From contig CALHIW010000006.1 of assembly GCA_938030905.1 (NCBI GenBank), forward strand, positions 1 through 22,130: a stretch of 22,130 bases of DNA, written 5' to 3'. The translations under genes and the position numbers were made by a program. The stretch is from Candidatus Methanomethylicia archaeon (lineage in GTDB: Archaea > Thermoproteota > Methanomethylicia > CALHIW01). Under the pieces are notes generated by a model. That model did not search any database and was not told the DNA's origin. It was given only the letters and a program-made list of their open reading frames with translations. How positions within the stretch are numbered: the stretch's first letter is position 1; every line of letters begins with the position of its first letter. Positions 7,201 to 15,129 of the stretch are shown piece by piece.

Positions 7201-9846
7201 TTATTTCCTTCTAACCATGATAGCTATCGCTACTAATACAACTAGGTTTATAACTAGTAGAATGATAGCTACTGTTAGTAGATTGTTTAGTGATGATATT
7301 ACTGATGCTAGTTGGCTTGTTGATGTCTCTAGACTTGTAGTAAGTGTGGTAAGCTGACCTGATAGTACTCCTATCTGACTTGATAGTCCACCAATTTTAT
7401 CCTCAATACCTTTACCAACTCTCTCAAACCCAATCTCTATGGGCTTTATGTTAAGTACATCAAAGAAATGCTTCTCAGCACTTACAAATGATACAGCTTC
7501 ACTATATCCTGCTATTGTTAACTCGTAAAGTCCAGCCTTTAGCTTAGCTGTGAATTCTGCTGGAAGTGTTATTGCAAATCTTGTTGGAGTAATCCTTTCC
7601 CCATCACCTACCTTAATAATCTCCCCTGTTACCGGATCCTTAATTAGGTATTTAAGCCCTAATGGTGATGGCCCCTTAAGCTCAATCACAAATATAGATT
7701 CACCACCAGGTACTACTGTTGGAATTCCTATACTAACTATTTCTACTTGTTCGGGCTTTCCAAAGTACCATTTACCCGCACTAAATGGATATGTTGGATC
7801 TCTAAAAGCTCTTAATTCAGCATACTGCGCAGCTGGATCAAACTTATAAAGGTAGAAGGGGCCATTACTTATCACCATATTCCCATAACTATTAAACCAC
7901 TCTAACGCAGCATCATAACGTGCTTTAGCCTCATCCCTTACAGCATATGATTTACCGAGAACTGTGAAAACATTTTCAGGGAAGAATCCCGTGGTTTTCA
8001 TTTCATTAATAGCATTCATGACCATTACTGCATGATCCTTCAATACTAGGGATAGCCATGGAACCTTAAACTTATTAGCAGCAGTATCAGAATATGCTGC
8101 CTGCTTCTTTTCAAATACAACCTTATCCATTGCTGCAAGAACCTCCCAAGGCATTGCTGTTACTGCACCTGCAGAAGCTGATGTGGAAAATGAGGTTAAA
8201 GCATAGTCTGCAATATAGTTAACATTGAAATGCCAGTAATCAATGTAAACCTCAATGCTATCACCTATAATTCTGAACCCCTTAAACGTGGGAAGAACTT
8301 CGCCAAAAGTAGCTGCTACAGTAGATTCTAATGCAGACTTATCAGGATCATATGTCATATCCCATATCTGATATATTGCAAACAGTATATCTGCCCATGT
8401 TATTGATTGACCGTGATGCCATTTAGATCCTAAATACTTTGATAAATCAAATACAACCTTACTCTTCGCAGTAACACCTTTACCTACAGCAATCCACGAT
8501 TTTAATTTAGCATCCCACATAAAGGCGTCTTCAGGTACGGTTAACACTTCCTCAGGCCCTCTTGTTTCAACAGTATAGTCTACTCTAAATGGTATTGGTA
8601 AACCACTAAATGGATCTCTCCAAACTGCTGGGTCATATACTGCTCTCCAAATATCAACACTATAAACATCATCATGTCCTCCAATAGGATTCCAAACTGT
8701 TCTTTCAGTCCAAACCCACAGATGTCCTACAGTAACTGTATTCTTACCCGGAATATATACTTCCCTAGGGTTAAGTGGGGATCTTAATCCTGTACCTAGA
8801 TCTAGAGTTAAACCCTTAACATCTCTTCTCGCAGGATTTATATCAAGCCTTGTAGCAACCCAGATTCTAACTGCTTCCTGAATAATCATTTCAGAGCATT
8901 TTCTATACAGCCCATTTCTTTCATCTTCACTTTTAAATTCACCCTTAAAAATCCTCCTACCTAAATTATCGATTGTTGAGTTCTCATACTGCCACCATCC
9001 GGCCTCTTGATAGCCTGGCATCCATCCATACCATGGAGCACCAAACTGGTTAATAGTTGTATAATCATATTTTTCAGGTGCACCTTTACCCCAACCCTCG
9101 GTATATATATGCCATTCAAGATCTCTAGGATCCGTTGCATAAACAATTCCTATTGCCTGCCCAAACGGCATATATAGTCTCTCAACAGTAAACCCTATTT
9201 TCTCTAGCTCTGACGCTAAGGCATCACCTATCTCTCTTCTCTCATCCTCTATTCTTATTATGAATTTTATAGTTATGGGTTTACCCTTATAGTACCATTT
9301 ACCAATTTCCTTAGCAGCACCGGCCTTAGTTAATGCTCGGGTAATTATAGCATCAGCAAGCGCTGGATCATATTTAAACTCATATCTTGCTATAATATCA
9401 TATATGGTAACATAGTCAGGATCATAACTTGATAGGAAGGCATACATAGGTGATGCGAAACCTTTATAAATTGTTGATACAACATACTCACGATTAATTA
9501 GATAGTTGAGTGCAAATCTTACCTCTCTTATTGAGAAGGGATTTAGCTGGCCTTCAGGAGCTGGAGCTGGATTTAAACCAAAGTCAACAATTGCTGCAGG
9601 AGCATAGTACATATCAATTTCAGGTATACCTCTTAACTCCTCTGCTTGAGCTGGCCTTAACCCAAAAATATAGTAGTCCACCCCCCCAGTTTTAACTGCT
9701 TGAGCTGCAAGTTCAAGTGGAACTCTCTTGAACATAATAATATCGCTAGCTGGTCCTGTTTTTTGGGCTGAAACAACATTAACCAATACTGTAGGTACTA
9801 GAAGCAAAGTTAGAACTAGTAGTGCTAATCTATGTTTATTATTCAC
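7201..9846 (-). CDS. Membrane-anchored peptide/solute-binding protein, SBP family 5
   Basis: This large extracytoplasmic binding protein captures peptides or oligosaccharides for the adjacent permeases. It has a signal peptide (RLALLVLTLLLVPTVLVNVVSAQ), a long family-5 ligand-binding body with PFSIREVRFALNYLINREYV and several aromatic-rich segments, a Ser/Thr-rich coiled-coil-like stalk (IGGLSSQIGVLSGQLTTLTT) and a C-terminal membrane helix ending MVRRK. At about 880 residues it is much longer than bacterial DppA (about 535), as is usual for tethered archaeal versions. I choose GTG 9846 because GGTGAT, a perfect ribosome-binding match, lies four bases upstream. GTG 9858 is an alternative adding four residues. 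It is the first gene of the operon. A seven-C run near its N-terminus leaves the frame intact. Confidence 0.9.
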   Translation of the reverse strand: MNNKHRLALLVLTLLLVPTVLVNVVSAQKTGPASDIIMFKRVPLELAAQAVKTGGVDYYIFGLRPAQAEELRGIPEIDMYYAPAAIVDFGLNPAPAPEGQLNPFSIREVRFALNYLINREYVVSTIYKGFASPMYAFLSSYDPDYVTIYDIIARYEFKYDPALADAIITRALTKAGAAKEIGKWYYKGKPITIKFIIRIEDERREIGDALASELEKIGFTVERLYMPFGQAIGIVYATDPRDLEWHIYTEGWGKGAPEKYDYTTINQFGAPWYGWMPGYQEAGWWQYENSTIDNLGRRIFKGEFKSEDERNGLYRKCSEMIIQEAVRIWVATRLDINPARRDVKGLTLDLGTGLRSPLNPREVYIPGKNTVTVGHLWVWTERTVWNPIGGHDDVYSVDIWRAVYDPAVWRDPFSGLPIPFRVDYTVETRGPEEVLTVPEDAFMWDAKLKSWIAVGKGVTAKSKVVFDLSKYLGSKWHHGQSITWADILFAIYQIWDMTYDPDKSALESTVAATFGEVLPTFKGFRIIGDSIEVYIDYWHFNVNYIADYALTSFSTSASAGAVTAMPWEVLAAMDKVVFEKKQAAYSDTAANKFKVPWLSLVLKDHAVMVMNAINEMKTTGFFPENVFTVLGKSYAVRDEAKARYDAALEWFNSYGNMVISNGPFYLYKFDPAAQYAELRAFRDPTYPFSAGKWYFGKPEQVEIVSIGIPTVVPGGESIFVIELKGPSPLGLKYLIKDPVTGEIIKVGDGERITPTRFAITLPAEFTAKLKAGLYELTIAGYSEAVSFVSAEKHFFDVLNIKPIEIGFERVGKGIEDKIGGLSSQIGVLSGQLTTLTTSLETSTSQLASVISSLNNLLTVAIILLVINLVVLVAIAIMVRRK

Positions 9847-9876
9847 AGAAATCACCACATATACTATAAAACCATA

Positions 9877-9891
9877 TATTTAAATATTTCC
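9877..9891 (-). promoter_or_regulatory. Promoter of the peptide-importer operon
   Basis: On the minus strand, GGAAATATTTAAATA gives a purine-rich BRE (GGAAA) followed by a TATA element. The expected transcription start, about 25 bases downstream, falls near 9852-9858. The binding-protein message would then have almost no leader. Confidence 0.55.
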
Positions 9892-9916
9892 AATAGGAGT
9901 ATGCTCTTAGTAATTC

Positions 9917-9962
9917 GTGAAGCTTTATACTTTACTTCACTATGAGTAGATTGAAGCTTTAT
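9917..9962. repeat. Paired 11-base direct repeats upstream of the importer promoter
   Basis: TGAAGCTTTAT occurs exactly at 9918-9928 and again at 9952-9962, a 34-base period or about three helical turns. The first copy also forms an inverted repeat, GTGAAG (9917-9922) with CTTCAC (9935-9940). A third partial copy, AAGCTTTAT, is at 10115-10123. Their place upstream of the TATA element suggests regulator-binding sites; no regulator is known. Confidence 0.45.
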
Positions 9963-10108
9963 TATTTAAATTGACAGTCAAATCTCCTTAAGGGTTTAAG
10001 AGGGATTCCTAGAAATTGTTAAGAAGCTGCAAATTTAATATAGTAGAAATATTAAAACTACATAAAAATATAAACATACAATATTTCACGAATTATTAAA
10101 AACAAGGG

Positions 10109-10129
10109 AAAAAAAAGCTTTATGAGCTT
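10109..10129 (-). terminator. Likely terminator of the aminotransferase transcript
   Basis: Read on the minus strand, a five-pair hairpin (AAGCT, loop, AGCTT) runs directly into eight Ts, then CCC and five more Ts. Archaeal terminators mainly need the T-run. It lies about 200 bases past the aminotransferase stop and 260 bases before the binding-protein start, so it would separate the two minus-strand units. The rest of 9892-10326 holds no gene that I can see. Confidence 0.45.
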
Positions 10130-10220
10130 AAAATATGAGAACCATATGTAGTTGATGGCTTAAGCTAGTAAAAGAAGAGTGCCTTACGAAACCTAACATG
10201 TTGGCCACCTATATCCTAAG

Positions 10221-10237
10221 AGGTTTACGGTAAATCT
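10221..10237. promoter_or_regulatory. Operator-like palindrome
   Basis: AGGTTTACGGTAAATCT has eight-base arms around one central base, with seven of the eight pairs matching (the mismatch would be G-U in RNA). It lies in the gap between the aminotransferase stop and the importer promoter. It could bind a dimeric regulator or be a weak RNA hairpin; nothing decides between these. Confidence 0.25.
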
Positions 10238-10326
10238 TACTATTCCGTAGATTAACACATCTAGTGAGAGATAGCTATGTGGTTGTAGTGTTATCTAGGT
10301 TTAGTAGTGATTATTTATCTCATGGT

Positions 10327-11673
10327 TTATTGGCTGTTTACTACTTCTTTTAATGTTTCCTCTAGTATATCTATGGATTTCATAAGCAGTTCTTCTGTAA
10401 TTACTAGTGGTGGGGATATTCTTATTGTTGATTTTCCAGCACCTATTAATGCTATACCTTTCTTAAAGCATTTAATTACTATCTCTTCCATTTCCCTTAT
10501 TGCTGGCTTCTTTGATTTCCTATCTTTTACAAGTTCAACACCTATCATTAATCCCTTTCCTCTTACATCACCTATTACTTCGTATTTCTCCATTAGTTCA
10601 TTAAGTCTTTTCATGGTTTTCTCCCCTAGCTTTAATGAGTTTTCAAGTAATTTCTCATCTCTTATTACATTTATAACTGTTATTGCTGCCATGCATGAGA
10701 TAGGGTTTCCACCAAATGTTGATGCATGTGCTCCTTTAGGTAGATTCATAACATCCCCTCTACCTACTGTTACTCCTAGTGGTAGTCCACCAGCTACTCC
10801 CTTAGCTATAGCTATTATATCTGGAATTACATTCCAATGCTCTATTGAAAACCACTTACCTGTTCTTCCAATACCTGCCTGAATTTCATCATCTATAAGT
10901 AGGATACCGTATTTTTCACATAGCCTCTTAATTCTAATCCAGTATTCTGGTGGTGGAACTATGTATCCACCCTCCCCCTGTATTGGTTCAGCAACTATTG
11001 CGCATACTTCATCAGGAGGTATGTATTTCTGTAGATAGTATTCATCTATGAAGTCTATACAGTAATAGCTACAGGATGGATATTCCTGTTTCCAGGGGCA
11101 TCGATAGCAGTAGGGATATGGTATATGTTCAATACAGGGAACAAATGGATAAAACCATTTTCTCTGAATTGGTTTACTTGAGGTTAAAGATAAGGCTCCG
11201 AAGGTTCTACCATGAAATGAGCCTATATATGCTATTATGTATGGTCTTAAACCCCTAAAGTATCCACGTGCAATCTTTACAGATGCTTCAATAGCTTCAG
11301 CTCCACTATTACTATAGAAAACCTTCTTATTGAGACTCCCCGGAGTTATTTTAATAATTTCCTTTGCAAGAGCTACAGCAGGTTCATATAGGAAGTCTGT
11401 TATTGAGTAGTGTTGAAATTTTCTAGCTTGTTTCTCAATAGCTTCAATAAGTCTTGGATGACAATGCCCAATAGAACATACAGCAATACCTGCATTTAAA
11501 TCTATGTATTCATTACCATCAACATCAACAACAATAGCTCCATATCCTCTCTCAATAACGAGAGGATACCATCTAATAAATGACTGCATTAAAAAACTTG
11601 AATCTTCACTAATAATTCTTAAAGCTTTAGGACCAGGAGGTTCAGTAATGATTTTAGGATGATGTGTAGACAT
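10327..11673 (-). CDS. Class III PLP-dependent aminotransferase (4-aminobutyrate aminotransferase-like or amino-acid racemase)
   Basis: Residue numbers here count from a possible TTG at 11682; the chosen ATG 11673 removes three residues and gives 448. The fold-type I motifs are intact: SGAEA at 126-130, FHGRT at 156-160, EPIQGEGG at 232-239, DDEIQAG with the pyridine-binding D265, and IAIAKG with the PLP-binding K294. It would move an amino group from 4-aminobutyrate, ornithine or similar to an oxo acid. Several archaeal members of this group (studied in Pyrococcus) are instead broad-range amino-acid racemases, and sequence motifs alone cannot choose. A cysteine group, C192, C195, C204, C208, in the PYCYRCPWKQEYPSC segment is common in this subgroup. 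It may use amino acids delivered by the neighbouring peptide importer. It appears to be a single-gene unit. Confidence 0.88.
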   Translation of the reverse strand: MSTHHPKIITEPPGPKALRIISEDSSFLMQSFIRWYPLVIERGYGAIVVDVDGNEYIDLNAGIAVCSIGHCHPRLIEAIEKQARKFQHYSITDFLYEPAVALAKEIIKITPGSLNKKVFYSNSGAEAIEASVKIARGYFRGLRPYIIAYIGSFHGRTFGALSLTSSKPIQRKWFYPFVPCIEHIPYPYCYRCPWKQEYPSCSYYCIDFIDEYYLQKYIPPDEVCAIVAEPIQGEGGYIVPPPEYWIRIKRLCEKYGILLIDDEIQAGIGRTGKWFSIEHWNVIPDIIAIAKGVAGGLPLGVTVGRGDVMNLPKGAHASTFGGNPISCMAAITVINVIRDEKLLENSLKLGEKTMKRLNELMEKYEVIGDVRGKGLMIGVELVKDRKSKKPAIREMEEIVIKCFKKGIALIGAGKSTIRISPPLVITEELLMKSIDILEETLKEVVNSQ

Positions 11674-11700
11674 ACTTTTCAAACCGCAGTACTAGAAACG

Positions 11701-11724
11701 TATAAAAATATATAAATGTTTCCG
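11701..11724 (-). promoter_or_regulatory. Promoter of the aminotransferase gene
   Basis: On the minus strand, CGGAAAC (BRE-like) is followed by ATTTATATATTTTTATA. The transcription start is expected near 11685-11690, giving a leader of about 15 bases before ATG 11673. A TTG at 11682 would be nearly leaderless. Confidence 0.55.
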
Positions 11725-11750
11725 AAATACAATATATAACCAAATAGATG

Positions 11751-11796
11751 GTACGGAATTGATACTATTTGTAAGGTATAACATCAATTATCGTAC
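11751..11796. repeat. Long imperfect inverted repeat in the divergent gap
   Basis: GTACGGAATTGAT (11751-11763) pairs with ATCAATTATCGTAC (11783-11796), with one indel and one mismatch. Inside it, ATAC (11762-11765) faces GTAT (11776-11779). It sits upstream of the aminotransferase promoter and about 360 bases from the PH-like gene. It may be a regulator site or a structured RNA element. No reading frame explains it. Confidence 0.45.
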
Positions 11797-11808
11797 TAGA
11801 CATACCAA

Positions 11809-11836
11809 CATATTAGGCCTTACAAGCCTAAGTATG
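11809..11836. repeat. Hairpin with ten-base stem
   Basis: CATATTAGGC (11809-11818) pairs fully with GCCTAA(G)TATG (11826-11836) apart from one bulged G, around a seven-base loop. There is no T-run on either side, so a terminator is unlikely. Together with the inverted repeat just upstream, it is the only structure I see in the gene-free stretch 11725-12110. Confidence 0.4.
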
Positions 11837-12118
11837 GGAAGTTGTTTAAACGCTGCTTTTCAAATTCTTTTCTAAACTATTTCAAGCTATAAATGGGGTT
11901 AAGCATTCCAGGGAAGGATATATTTGAGTATGCAAATTCTATGTACTCCTGTATTTCCAGTAAATAATATTTAGTTCTACCTATATGGTGTATGAGGGTT
12001 ATTAGTAGCTAAAGTATAACCAACTTAGAGAGACCATCATTTACTAGAGGGTAAGAGTGTTGCTGTAATTAGCGGTTATCTATCTTTGGCTATAGATTTT
12101 CTGTTAGCCTCATATAAG

Positions 12119-12125
12119 TTTTTAA
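12119..12125 (+). promoter_or_regulatory. TATA element of the PH-like gene
   Basis: TTTTTAA lies about 34 bases before the ATG at 12156. The predicted start of transcription, near 12148, leaves a leader of about eight bases, and no ribosome-binding site is visible. This is consistent with a near-leaderless message. Confidence 0.4.
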
Positions 12126-12155
12126 GAGAGTTTGCTACATTACATATGAATTACT

Positions 12156-13058
12156 ATGTTGAAGCTGCTTCCTAATGAAAATTTAAGATTAGAATTGAGG
12201 CCGCACCCATTAATATTTTGGAAATTCCATTGTTTAAGCTTTTACCTCTTACTTCTAGCTCTCGGATCTATATATTGGAGAACTTTGCTTATAGATATGT
12301 ATGAATGGATTAGTAGATTTATTTCTAGCAGCTACAATATTGCTGCTATTGTTTTATTTCTTGGAAGCTTTATTGTAGTAGCTGTTGTTATTGGATTATT
12401 AGAGGTTTCCTTAAAGCTTACAGTCCTCTTTACTGTAATGGGGGTTTTAGGTGTAGCTATTGTTGAATACTTTAATCTTGGGCTTAATGGCTATACATTC
12501 ATGTATATTATTTACAGCATGCTTATTATTGGGTTAACAGATATTTATAGGAGAGCACATAAATACTATATTACAAACTTTAGAATTATATCAGCTAAAG
12601 AATTTATTACTCATGAATACCGTGAAGTAACCCTTGATAAAATTAGTGATGTTGTCCTTAAACAAGGGGTTTTAGGGAGAATTTTTGGCTTCGGATCATT
12701 GATTCCTATAACAGCTTCAGGTTTTGGACTTGGATCAGATTTCAGTATGGCTGGGGGAGGAGTATTAGGTAAGGGGGTGGGAGTGGGGATTGGTGGTGGT
12801 AAAAGTGTTAATGTTCCACGTGGACGAAGCTATTTTATACTATATGGTGTTAGGAAACCTAGAGAAGTTTTAAACCTGATATCTCAAATAAGGTATGAGT
12901 ATATAGAGGCGCCTTATCTTAGGAAGATATCGCAAGACCTGGAAAGAGTTATGATACAGGTTGCAGGAACTAAGCTATTAAAATGCCCTAAATGTGGAGT
13001 AGATATTATTAAAGATGCTAATTATTGTAGTAATTGTGGACTTAAATTAAAGAGTTAA
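12156..13058 (+). CDS. Membrane protein with bacterial PH-like (DUF304/bPH2) domain and C-terminal zinc ribbon
   Basis: This 300-residue protein of unknown role starts with hydrophobic helices (about 22-41, 62-80, 86-105 and 112-128). A PH-like domain follows with the family pattern YYITNFRI, then REVTLDKISDVVLKQGVLGRIFGFG (in part) and IPITASG. Between its last strands is an insert very rich in glycine (about 189-216), unusual for the family. The end, KCPKCGVDI...NYCSNCGLKL, is a zinc ribbon with C277, C280, C291 and C294. It is a single-gene unit; its stop overlaps the convergent mptE stop by four bases. Domain assignment is good; function is unknown. A scaffold role at the membrane is only a guess. 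Confidence 0.78.
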   Translation: MLKLLPNENLRLELRPHPLIFWKFHCLSFYLLLLALGSIYWRTLLIDMYEWISRFISSSYNIAAIVLFLGSFIVVAVVIGLLEVSLKLTVLFTVMGVLGVAIVEYFNLGLNGYTFMYIIYSMLIIGLTDIYRRAHKYYITNFRIISAKEFITHEYREVTLDKISDVVLKQGVLGRIFGFGSLIPITASGFGLGSDFSMAGGGVLGKGVGVGIGGGKSVNVPRGRSYFILYGVRKPREVLNLISQIRYEYIEAPYLRKISQDLERVMIQVAGTKLLKCPKCGVDIIKDANYCSNCGLKLKS

Positions 13059-13813
13059 AGTTTTAGGAATTCTTGAACTGTTATTCTTCTAACTCTAGGA
13101 ATATCTATAGCTATTGGCGTTAATGTGTAAAGCTCAATTTCTGATGCGGCCCATTCTAATAGCTTTGCAGCAATTTCTAGCTTCGCTATCTTCACTCCTT
13201 TATCTATCTTCACTCCATACTTAGAGTATTTACCGATTCTCATTCCTAAGTCCATTCCAATCATACCTATAATCCTAAACCCTAAAGCCTTAACTATAAA
13301 TACTCCACGATCACCATCAGTAAACCCGCCGAAATTGTATACATATGGTCTAGGCTCCACTTGAGTTGAACCTAATGGATTCTTTAATATTGGAACATAT
13401 TTTAATAGTTTCTTAATATTATCACCGTGAGCATGAACAATAACCATAGATCCATTTCTATTTGCTTTTATAATATCTTTCAGTAAACCATCTAAATCTG
13501 TAACTATAATATTAGGTAGTAGTTTACTTCTTAATAGAAAGGATGTTGCACCATTAGCTGATACTATAAGACAATCCCTAGTCTGTTTTAGAATTGAATA
13601 AGACCTCTCAAGTGACGGCCCAGCACCTACAACAATAGCTTTACTGTAGTTTTTACTTAAATCATATAGAGACTCTATGGAGCCATGATTTTCTGAAAGA
13701 AGATTACTTAGAATATCCGCTGCCTTCTGGTCAAACTCAAAGCTTAGGTTAAGTTTAAGCCTTATATAGTTGTACCATTGATACCATTTAAATCTATCAG
13801 TAAGCCAAGCCAA
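13055..13813 (-). CDS. mptE: 6-hydroxymethyl-7,8-dihydropterin diphosphokinase, archaeal MptE type
   Basis: This 252-residue cytoplasmic enzyme transfers diphosphate from ATP to 6-hydroxymethyl-7,8-dihydropterin, a step of the archaeal (methano)pterin/folate C1-carrier pathway. Family motifs are in order and intact: VVGAGPSLE at 61-69, ANGAT at 86-90, TDLDG at 105-109, HAHGDN at 127-132, NFGGFTDGDR at 160-169 and GKYS at 194-197. The length matches archaeal MptE. The start is TTG, chosen because GGTGAT lies four to nine bases upstream and no in-frame ATG is nearby. It follows the winged-helix gene by 60 bases on the same strand and may share its transcript. The stop overlaps the convergent PH-like gene. 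Confidence 0.87.
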   Translation of the reverse strand: MAWLTDRFKWYQWYNYIRLKLNLSFEFDQKAADILSNLLSENHGSIESLYDLSKNYSKAIVVGAGPSLERSYSILKQTRDCLIVSANGATSFLLRSKLLPNIIVTDLDGLLKDIIKANRNGSMVIVHAHGDNIKKLLKYVPILKNPLGSTQVEPRPYVYNFGGFTDGDRGVFIVKALGFRIIGMIGMDLGMRIGKYSKYGVKIDKGVKIAKLEIAAKLLEWAASEIELYTLTPIAIDIPRVRRITVQEFLKL

Positions 13814-13873
13814 TACATCACCAATATAGGGTAAGTTAGCGAATTTAATTATTATAGACTTAAAATTAAAGGT

Positions 13874-14161
13874 TTAAATCTCTAATCCAAGCTCTTCTAA
13901 AACATCCTTAAACTTCTCTATCTCATTTAGAAGCTTACTACCTCTTTCAGTTACGATGTAATACTTCCTTCCATTATTCTCTATTCTTTTAAGTATGCTT
14001 TTACCTACTAATTCGTTCAGTAGAGACTCTAAACGATCATATGGCATTCTTGATCCATACATTATTCTAGTTATTGGAGCCTTACCCTCATCCTTCACGC
14101 ATTTTAATACATCTCTAATAATGCTTAGTCTACTTCTTACTTTTCTATGCAAACTATTCAC
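13874..14161 (-). CDS. Small winged-helix DNA-binding protein
   Basis: This 95-residue protein folds as a predicted winged helix-turn-helix: helix 1 around RSRLSIIRDVLKCVKD, helix 2 APITRIMYGS, recognition helix YDRLESLLNELVGKSILKRI, and a wing NGRKYYIVTERG. A C-terminal helix (LLNEIEKFKDVLEEL) could dimerise. It matches the short archaeal winged-helix regulators (HTH_45-like). The start is GTG, overlapping the upstream membrane gene's TGA as GTGA, so the two are co-translated. A plausible role is as a transcription regulator whose activity is linked to the membrane partner. Its targets are unknown; the operon at 15743 and the nearby small gene are candidates only by proximity. Confidence 0.8.
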   Translation of the reverse strand: MNSLHRKVRSRLSIIRDVLKCVKDEGKAPITRIMYGSRMPYDRLESLLNELVGKSILKRIENNGRKYYIVTERGSKLLNEIEKFKDVLEELGLEI

Positions 14162-14721
14162 CTAACTCTTAAACCAAATAACAATAAGAGAAGACCTATC
14201 GGTCTAAGTGTTTCTGATAAAAGCATTACTTCAGGTAGTGCATGATATATACTGTTAATTTCTACAACATGGTGTAGTGCTAAAATAATAAATCCAAGAG
14301 TAACTGGAAATGCTTTATGTTTAAGGCTTTTATAGGTAAGAAAGGAGAGTAAAATGAAGGAGAAAACATGAATATTAAATGTGAATAGAGCTACTTGATA
14401 GCTTTCTTTTCTATAGGGTATGTAGGAGAAGAGAAGCATTAAACATCCAAAAGCATCCATAAGAGATGCGCTTAAATATAGATAGATTAATATTGTAGAT
14501 GCTTCTACTAAAGGCAAGAGTGCAAACATGAGGGAAGATAATGATATCATAGCGAAGCCAAAGCCGAGAAAGCCGAGCATATCATCAAGTGTGCTCCAAT
14601 ATATTCTTAATAACCTGTAAGATATAGAGAAGGCAAGAATAAAGGATAAAGTCTCAAGTATAAGCGTTAATATTCCAAATACATCAATCATAAATACTAG
14701 TTTCAGAAATGTATAAAACAT
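14158..14721 (-). CDS. Six-helix membrane protein of unknown function
   Basis: This 187-residue hydrophobic protein has six predicted membrane helices, at about 14-36, 45-70, 74-98, 109-130, 138-155 and 167-184. Loops are very short and there is no recognised domain. A histidine pair in helix 5 (LALHHVVE) and scattered polar residues are the only marked features. It is co-translated with a winged-helix protein through a GTGA overlap, which suggests a membrane sensor and regulator pair; this is inference. The start is uncertain. ATG 14721 gives the full length, but TTTTATAC just inside it could be a TATA box for a leaderless start at ATG 14691 (MIDVFG), removing ten residues. I do not recognise the family. 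Confidence 0.65.
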   Translation of the reverse strand: MFYTFLKLVFMIDVFGILTLILETLSFILAFSISYRLLRIYWSTLDDMLGFLGFGFAMISLSSLMFALLPLVEASTILIYLYLSASLMDAFGCLMLLFSYIPYRKESYQVALFTFNIHVFSFILLSFLTYKSLKHKAFPVTLGFIILALHHVVEINSIYHALPEVMLLSETLRPIGLLLLLFGLRVR

Positions 14722-15051
14722 TTTCTAGCCATTTTTCATACTATACAAGCAACTATAAGCTAAATTCTAGATTTCCTAAACAGTAATACAATTGCTACAA
14801 TCATGAAACTAACTTCCACATCAATTAGTAATATAGTTAGTGAGTGAAGATTAAGTAACACTTAAATAATTCATAAAAACCTGGAGCTATTCATCTCCTA
14901 GCTAATATGCCTCCTTCAATTAAAATCAATAGTTTAAATTAAACATCATGGTTCTCTAAGCTTTACTGTTTGGAAACTATTTTTAGCAATTTAAGCATAT
15001 TAGGTTGTAAGTTAAGTTATGTTAAATCTAGCATAGGCTGTTATGTCTAGG

Positions 15052-15102
15052 TGTACGACATGTACAGGCCGTACATATTAGCTGTGAACTAGCTTTTTAT
15101 AA
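15052..15102 (+). promoter_or_regulatory. Promoter and shared motif upstream of the small exported protein
   Basis: CTGTGAACTAG (15082-15092) abuts a TATA box, TTTTTATAA (15094-15102). It ends 37 bases before ATG 15130. The same 11 bases occur before the ABC operon at the same distance. Upstream, TGTACGACA (15052-15060) matches a related site there too. GTAC recurs exactly every nine bases (15053, 15062, 15071), and ATGTAC-GTACAT can form a hairpin. The rest of the gene-free stretch 14722-15051 shows nothing I can name. Confidence 0.6.
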
Positions 15103-15129
15103 TTAGGATTTAAATTATCCTGGATAGAT

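Noticed and set aside
9682..9688. Seven-C run in the binding-protein gene as another possible frameshift
   Set aside because: The frame is intact on both sides, from the signal peptide into the binding domain.
10307..10882. A 191-codon open frame on the plus strand
   Set aside because: It lies opposite the aminotransferase gene, whose motifs are intact, and its translation is low-complexity Ser/Ile/Phe-rich sequence without domains.
14722..15051. Search for a tRNA or small gene in the gap before the small exported protein
   Set aside because: No T-arm-like GGTTCRAATC pattern, no cloverleaf pairing and no frame with coding character on either strand.
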